Assembly: GCF_021730395.1 (NCBI RefSeq)
Contig: NC_069362.1
Coordinates: 64,311,501 to 64,375,500 of the forward strand
From: Mercenaria mercenaria
Lineage: Eukaryota > Mollusca > Bivalvia > Venerida > Veneridae
DNA: 64,000 bases
Direction of reading: 5' to 3'
Shown here: positions 57,787 through 64,000 of the stretch, piece by piece
How the letters are laid out: each line of letters starts with the position of its first letter
Position numbering within the stretch: position 1 is the stretch's first letter
Notes under the pieces: generated by a model
Databases searched by the model: none
The model's input: the letters and a program-made list of their open reading frames with translations, nothing else
What the model was told of the DNA's origin: nothing
Position numbers and translations under genes: made by a program

Positions 57787-57999
57787 TTAACCCTTAGCCT
57801 GCTGGCGGCAAGTGATTCTGCCTTTGCGACCAGTGCAGACCAAGATCAGCCTGCACATCCGTGCAGTCTGATCATGGTCTGCACTGTTTGCTATTCAGTC
57901 AGTAAATTTTCAGTGAACACCCCTTTGAATAATAAATGGTATTGCCCAAATTGAATGAAAGACCAGTCCATTTTAGAAATTTAGCAGGCTAAGGGTTAA
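57787..57999 (+). mobile_element. TTAA MITE, good copy
   Basis: TTAA (57787-57790), CCCTTAGCCTGCT, interior, AGCAGGCTAAGGG, TTAA (57996-57999): 13 bp perfect inverted ends with TTAA on both sides, about 205 bp inside. CCC ends with TTAA targets are typical of piggyBac-related elements. The centre holds its own palindrome (AGATCAGCCTGCACATCCGT pairing with the following GCAGTCTGATCATGGTCTGC). A diverged inverted copy is at 13348-13534. Confidence 0.9.
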
Positions 58000-59230
58000 T
58001 ATATCTACTCAATGTGTCTACCTTACCTTTCAGGTGTGATAAATAATGACTAATATTAAGTGAGACATCAGGTAGACCGATTTCACATTCTGATATTTCA
58101 CGTTGCCTAACCTAAAGGGTTAGCCTAACCCTCGGAGGGGGATATCGACCAGTCAAAAAAATATATATATAGAAATCACATTGATAATTTAAGGTCTGTG
58201 TCCTGCATCATGTACACATAAAATTTGCTGGGGATGCAAGATAAGATAAGATAAGATGAATTTTATCTCGAGTCGGCAAGACAAAAACAATACAACATAA
58301 GCACTCTAGGTGCTTTTGAAGTAGTCTTGAAGTATGAGCATCCTACGGGATGCATTGTCGAACCGAAATGCGAAAATTACAGAAGGTTGTTGGTAAACCC
58401 TAGGTTTTAGGTTTTGACCCACGAAAATCCAGAAAAACTCATATTCGACCTGCACAGAAAATGCCCCATATGTCGGCTTGTCTGTGGAAATTTTCTTTGA
58501 TGAGTTTTGAATTCTTAAGTTCTGCCCCTTGTCAATCGAAATTCAGGTGAATTTCAATAATGTTTGCCACCCATAAGCGGAAGTAATTCAAGTATCATCA
58601 AATATTAATCAGCTACTGACAGATGGCAATCGCGCCAAGCGCCGACTGACACATGGTCATCTCGCGGTTTGTATTTAGTACAATATAAGCATGACATGTC
58701 ATATGTAAATTAAGCATGCAATGTGAGGAAACCCGTTGATCATTAGTTATTTACTTTTATTCAAGCACTGATGGGAAATTACCTGTGAGTTTCCAAAGAA
58801 ATCAAAATGTCACGCTGATAATTTTTCATTGCCGAAGCACATGTGACCTAATTCACATAATGGAAAATACCATTTACACCCGTAGTATCTCTGTTTGTTA
58901 CTCTCGGTGATCCGATTACTTCCATTTCAGTTTCATTAATTGAGTCAATGAAACAATTAGCCCCAGTTCTAATTAGAATATTCTGTCTTTTTTATAATGA
59001 TGTCATAACCCGTGACTCGAAAGAGAGGGTATCTAACATGCCATCTGCAAAACTTACGAAGTCATTACTAATAAAAAGATACATGTTATAATTTTAAAAG
59101 CATACGAAAAAGTGTCATGAAAATGCTTTATCATAATTTTCTATGTATATTTTATTTTTGGTTTAACTGAAATGCAGGTTAGAAAGACATTTAAAACCTA
59201 TGAGATTCTTTAATAGTATGAATTGTATAT
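58000..59230. other. Non-coding intergenic sequence
   Basis: A short (GATAA)n run lies at 58238-58257 and may mark a repeat tail. Nothing else is supportable. Confidence 0.4.
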
Positions 59231-59232
59231 AA

Positions 59233-61240
59233 ATACACAGAACCGCAAAATAAACGCAACACATTAAAAAATTTTCTTTTTTGAATATTTCCGCCGTAAA
59301 TATATTTTACTAACCCAAACATATTTGAATATTATTTATACATGTAAAATATTACTATGCCACTAAAATTTATTGAAATCATTGTACCGTGACACCTGAC
59401 TGGCACAACAATACGAAAAGTACGTTTTGCACGTGCGCGCTGAAAGTATGTAAATTATTTTTTAAAAAATTGCTGATTTCGTGACCTGTTACGATTTTAC
59501 AATTAAAAAAATACCCCAAAAGATTTTTAGCTGACATAAATATTCTTTTGCAATGCCACGACTACCGGATAATTTGCGAAATCAGGCTGCCGGAATGCTA
59601 CATGCCAGAATGTCCACGAGCCGCAGCATTAGGTTGTCGTGCTTCGACGATTGTAAGACTCCATCAACGTCTATTACAAACTGGTAATGTTCAGGATCGA
59701 CCAAGGACAGGACGTCCCAAAGTGACAACACTGGCACAAGATGCACAGGTGCAAGCTGCCCACCGATAGGACAGATTCCTCAAAGCCACAACTACCGCCA
59801 GGAATACTATTGGGATTAATGGGTGAGTCTCATGTACATGTACAAAACGTTAACATTGCAATCATTCTTTATTATAAATAAGGGCTGGGACGATTTCAAA
59901 ATTTTGAAGCCTGTTAATCATTTGTATGAAATCAAATCAAACCGGTTAATCGGCAGCCATATTTGAAATGATGGTTTCTTTCCTGAAGACCGTATAAAGG
60001 TACTTTCAGCAGCTGACTTCATAAGGAACTTACTGACTTTATCGTTTGAAGGCAGTGTGATAATTGATAAGTCATATTTTGGCGTATTTTATTTTTGATA
60101 TTAGACGACGAGCAAATCTGAGACTAATACTTATATTCAAGTTGGTGTGTTTTAGAGGAAATATACTGTGAGTCTATGTGCTGGTCAAAGAAATGTATAA
60201 AGATAAAGTATTTGTGATTTTGATTGTTTAAGAGCGATTAACGGTTTTGCAAAATTGAAACCGGTTTCACCTAGTATTTGAATCGGATCCGATTAACCGA
60301 GTAATCGTCCCAGTCCTATTTTAAATAAATAACCAGTTATATGTATCAACCTTGTTGGTATCAGTTAAACAAATAACGCAATGAAGTCATATTAATAATA
60401 TTTCATATGCGATTCAGTGCACTACTTCATACAATGATACAAGTAACGTAATGTGCATGTACTTGAACTAATTGCATATTTGTTCATTGTAGACGTAACG
60501 TCAGCGATGATGTGATACGCCGTCGGCTATATGCTATTGGTTTCAAGGCTAGACGCCCAAAGAAAGGATTGATTCTCACTGCTAGACATCGGCAGGAGTG
60601 TTTAAACTGGGCTACGAGACATCTACAATTTACCCGCAGCACTGGGGTCAAGTGCTATTTTCAGACGAATCCAAGGTCAACGTCAACCGGCTGGATGGAC
60701 GTGTACGTCTATGGCGCACACATGGGGAGCGAGTAGCAGATCAGTGTGTACAGAGGTATGACCGGTGGGGTGGTGGAAGCGTGCACATCTGGGCTGGTAT
60801 GTCTCAGTTTGGACGTACTAATCTAGTAATTCTCAACGGCAACATCAACGCCCATAGGTACGTAAATGACGTTCTCCAACCGGAAGTGATCCCGTATATG
60901 CAACAGAACCTACGCAGTGGCATATACCAGCATGATAATGCAAGGCCTCACACGGCGAACCTAACAACTAGTCTAACTTTCTAGGAAACAATAATGTAAA
61001 TGTTCTGGACTGGCCGTCCTTGTCGCCAGACCTGGCACCGATAGAGAACATCTGGGCGGAGCTCAAAACACGCGTGTATGAACGTCAACCACCACCGAAC
61101 AACCTTCAACAGTTATGTCAGGCTCTTATCCAAGAGTGGAACAATATTCCACAGAACGATATCGCGTATGTAATTGGCTCCATGAGACGTAGATGCGTTG
61201 CTTGTATACAGGCCAATGGAGGATACACGAGATATTGACA
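59233..61240 (+). pseudogene. Tc1/mariner DNA transposon with split transposase, broken
   Basis: Exon 1 (ATG 59554-59556 to about 59820) reads MPRLPDNLRNQ, CRASTIVRLHQRLLQ (helix-turn-helix) and DRPRTGRPKVTT. GGGTGAGT at 59821 and TTCATTGTAG ending 60492 bound a 670 bp intron-like gap, and the frame resumes GRNVSDDVIRRRLYAIGFKA. Catalytic residues of the DD34E triad are present: VLFSDES, YQHDNARPH and SPDLAPIENIW. It ends ANGGYTRY* at 61238. One stop (59767) and two frameshifts (about 60632 and 60970) make it inactive. The left end has ACCGCAAAATAAACGCAACA (59244-59263); no matching right inverted repeat is found. Confidence 0.88.
59881..60317. mobile_element. MITE nested in the Tc1 intron
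   Basis: It begins AGGGCTGGGACGATT and ends AATCGTCCCAGTCCT (inverted, one mismatch). Near-perfect 10 bp direct repeats flank it: ATTATAAATA before, ATTTTAAATA after (9 of 10). Subterminal AACCGGTTAATCG and CGATTAACGG-type motifs recur in both orientations. The ends and target size suggest a hAT-like non-autonomous element. No coding capacity. Confidence 0.75.
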
Positions 61241-61714
61241 ATGTGTGAAAATTGAACTTGTGGGTAATGAACTTTGACATAATGAAATCGGGGTTATTTG
61301 TTGATATATGTTAATGAAATGTACACAGTATGTAGGTAAGGTACCAATGAAATGAAATAAACTCGTTATTCATGATTTGAATTGTGTATTTTCGAATTAT
61401 ATGTGTTTCCCAACCTTTCAGGTAAACTAGCAGGTGCATGTCAAGTTTTTTAAAAGCATTGAAGGAAGACTTCAAAGTAAAATAGTGAGAATAAAATAAA
61501 AGCATGATAGTGTTAATACAAGATGAAGATATTTACAGGTTAAAAACTGGTAAAAACAACTGTTGCTGGTACCTGGGAGTGGGGTTGAAATGAGAGAGGG
61601 GCTAAGACTATGCTTAAACCCTTCTATATAAATTTATAAAAGGTAAAGGTAAATTTTATTTACCATCGCTTAGTGAATCAATGTACGTTAGCTCTAGACC
61701 TTATTTTAAGCACG

Positions 61715-61930
61715 TTATACCTTACTCCAAGCAATTTGCTGGTATCCATTTACATCTGGGTCGACTGAGGCAATCGTGATATGTGATATAGTGCCTTGCC
61801 CAAGGACACACTGCAATGGTATTAGCCAGGAATTGAACTCGCGGGGGGTGGTGGGGGGGGGGGGGGAGTCTTCACCTCCATAGGAGGTCTTAGCCCTCTC
61901 AACCAATGTATCCAAGGTATGAACAGATAA
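61715..61930 (-). mobile_element. SINE of the GGTTGAGAGGGCTAAGAC family, minus copy
   Basis: On the minus strand: TTGGTTGAGAGGGCTAAGAC (head), a poly-C/CA-rich stretch, B-box-like CGAGTTCAATTCCTGGC, then TGGGCAAGGCACTATATCAC and CGATTGCCTCAGTCGACCCA. The phrase around GGGCAAGGCAC is shared with SINEs of several invertebrates as I recall. A G-run (plus strand 61848-61866) interrupts the head. Confidence 0.75.
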
Positions 61931-62317
61931 AGAAGCAACAAGCACCTAATGCTTGTATTACAGTTACCTATCATTTTTGATGATCCAGAAAAAATCAAAA
62001 CTCTGTCTTAAAAAGTTGCAGTTTTAGAGAAATTTTGACTCCATATGTTATGTAGTGTCAGGTAAAACAATTGTCGTTAACTAAAAAAAATCAGCTTCAG
62101 AGATGTTTATATGCTGTAAGTTACAGATCTCTTAGCTAAAACAAACCCCATATTAAATCCTAACATGAAATCAGGCCAGAAATCTGTCTTACTATAATGT
62201 CATCAAATTTATGAAATGCATTGGACTCCCCTTATACTTATTTTTTAATCCATTAAATTTTTTTCTTTTGATCTGACTTAGAAGACAAGTTATACACACA
62301 AAGACACATTTGGTGAA

Positions 62318-62470
62318 TTTGGTTGAGAGGGCTAAGACACTTTCCTGTGGAGATGAAGGCACCCACTTTGATTCCTGGCTACTCCACTTTGCAAGGCACT
62401 TTATCACAATTGCCTCAGTCAACCTAGTCCCAATCTGTGACTCTAGTTACCTCCCCTGATGGTATGTCCA
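62318..62470 (+). mobile_element. Same SINE family, plus copy
   Basis: TTGGTTGAGAGGGCTAAGAC at 62320-62339, TTTGATTCCTGGCTACTCCA (decayed B box), GCAAGGCACTTTATCACAAT and TTGCCTCAGTCAACC. Collinear with the minus copy at 61715-61930; the two point toward each other's flanks 400 bp apart. Confidence 0.75.
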
Positions 62471-64000
62471 CAGAGTCACAGGCGACAGCTCTTAAAAATT
62501 GGCGTAATTGAGGTACTTCAGTCTTTCAGACATGATTGTTAACATACAGATGATTAAATTGTAAAAAGAAAAACATTTGCAACTAGCAGATTTTCTGTTA
62601 TGCTTGATTTTTGTGAAACGTGATGTGTCATGTCATGAGCACTTTGCAGTACCTGATAAAAATTACCCACTGACCTATATCATCGATTTGTTATGTCACA
62701 GCTTTATTACATCACTGTTGGCACATTTCATCCAGAGATACCAGTGAATGGGAAGCAAAACGTCTTCGGTTAATTCTAAATGAATTAGCACAATATTTTT
62801 TTTTTACAAGGATCTAACATAAACTGGCAGCATTTCAAAACAATACTTGAATTTGGAAAGATATATTATGCATTTATTTTTCTATGCTTGTACTTTCATG
62901 AACTTCAATTGACAAATCAAGCATGACTTTTTAATGTTCATGCATGTATGTAATAGCTACTTTTTCTGTAGTTTTTATGTTGAACATTATAACATTTCTG
63001 TTTATGAAATAAATGTATGACAAATATAGCAGTTTAAAATATTTCTTCCATTTCTTATACTCTGGAGTTCACAGTCTATGTTTGGATGTTTGTCATTAAT
63101 AATTACGCCTGTTTCTAAGACATGATTGAGTTGGACGTAATATCATACTGAAAAGAAATGAAAGTGATAATTACATCGCAAGTTGACTACTGTTGACCCA
63201 GCTGTAAATGGGAACCATTAAATTGCTGGGGGTATTTTGGTATAGTTGGTTTTAACTGTTCTTAAAATAGGGTCACACAAAAGCTCTAGAGAGCTTATGT
63301 TCATTGTTTCACAGAGGGACGTAATCAGTTTCTCACAAGAGTCAGTGCACAGATGTTGCAGTTTGACACTGCTAAGGTAACCAAATGGGGGTTATGCCAT
63401 AACATAATGGGGGGCAACCATCACAAATAAAAATAGTGTCAGTTAATTAAGTTATGGTAGCCAGAACTTAGTTGTCAGTTATGGACACCTTAATTGTAAG
63501 TGTCCAGTGATAATACTGCCTTAGTCCTTAACATTTTCTGTGACTTTGTTATGATGTCATAAGTTCTTCCTAAAGGGCTTCAGTTGGAAGTGAAAAAATA
63601 TAAAAAGTGAAGTTTAGAAAAGTAGTTGAGAAATGATGCTGAATGTTACCTGTTATTATTACATGGTTATGTCGTAGGGCGCCCCGCAGGGTCTCGCTGG
63701 TTCCAGTGAGGAATTGGGGTTTTAGCTCTGGTAGTGCCCCTGTGGGTTCCTTTTCCACATTAAATGACAAACTGCCCAGTGACAGGGGGGTCAGCCCAGA
63801 ACTGTAGGGCTTACTCAGTTATGTTGATTGATAACAGTTCTTAAAGTTTTTATAAGTTTATTCCATGTTCTATTCAGCAATAATGATAACAGTAATTATA
63901 TAACATTAGTTCACAATTTTCACTTGCACTGTTCTTAAAGTCTTCAAAGTTATTTTAACTATTTGTATTCCTGTGTTCTACTATTTTCCTATATGTTTCC
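62471..64000. other. Non-coding tail of the window
   Basis: No supportable gene. At 63675-63810 a GC-richer patch (GGGCGCCCCGCAGGGTCTCG onward) stands out but has no repeat or RNA structure I can name. Confidence 0.4.

Overview
This looks like nuclear DNA of a bivalve mollusc, most likely a venerid clam. It is AT-rich, has very low coding density and small exons split by GT..AG introns, and is crowded with tRNA-derived SINEs, foldback MITEs, minisatellites, tandem-core elements and decayed LINE, Penelope and Tc1 copies. The clam call rests on repeats I recognise from memory and on the TMEM26-type genes being animal genes; I could not search a database.

The only host genes I can support are three tandem paralogues on the minus strand, all of the transmembrane protein 26 (TMEM26) family. 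Each has three coding exons with identical intron phases: a W codon split after two bases at intron 1, and phase 0 at intron 2. Gene A (coding span 19557-33036) has a 10.6 kb second intron full of transposons. Gene B (39045-41150) and gene C (50294-52358) are compact. B and C are the closer pair, share a C-terminal CKGKPA tail and carry a long acidic N-terminal extension that A lacks. All three have a Ser/Thr-rich loop with N-glycosylation sequons in exon 2, of very different length in each.

Layout: 1-8.4 kb holds foldback MITEs and unique AT-rich sequence. 8.46-9.98 kb is a TTAA-flanked inverted-repeat element. 10.9-15.8 kb holds tandem repeats, SINEs, a Tc1 fragment and a duplicated block with a MITE in one copy. 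15.9-18.3 kb holds a decayed LINE with a nested hairpin element. 19.5-33 kb is gene A. 34.1-38.9 kb holds two minisatellites and a long inverted repeat. 39-41.2 kb is gene B. 41.6-46.2 kb holds a Penelope-like element, a foldback and a 5'-truncated L1/Tx1-like LINE with target duplication. 48.6-49.7 kb holds SINEs and a minisatellite. 50.3-52.4 kb is gene C. 54.3-58 kb holds repeats and one uncertain exon. 59.2-61.2 kb holds a broken Tc1 transposon whose intron holds a MITE. 61.7-62.5 kb holds two copies of another SINE.

I saw no LTR retroelement, retrovirus or Polinton, no complete functional RNA gene and no CRISPR array. The most interesting points are the uneven evolution of the TMEM26 cluster (loop repeats, N-terminal extension, a near-identical B/C tract) and a set of non-autonomous elements with shared architecture: about 160 bp cores, subterminal inverted repeats, and foldbacks with minisatellite cores.
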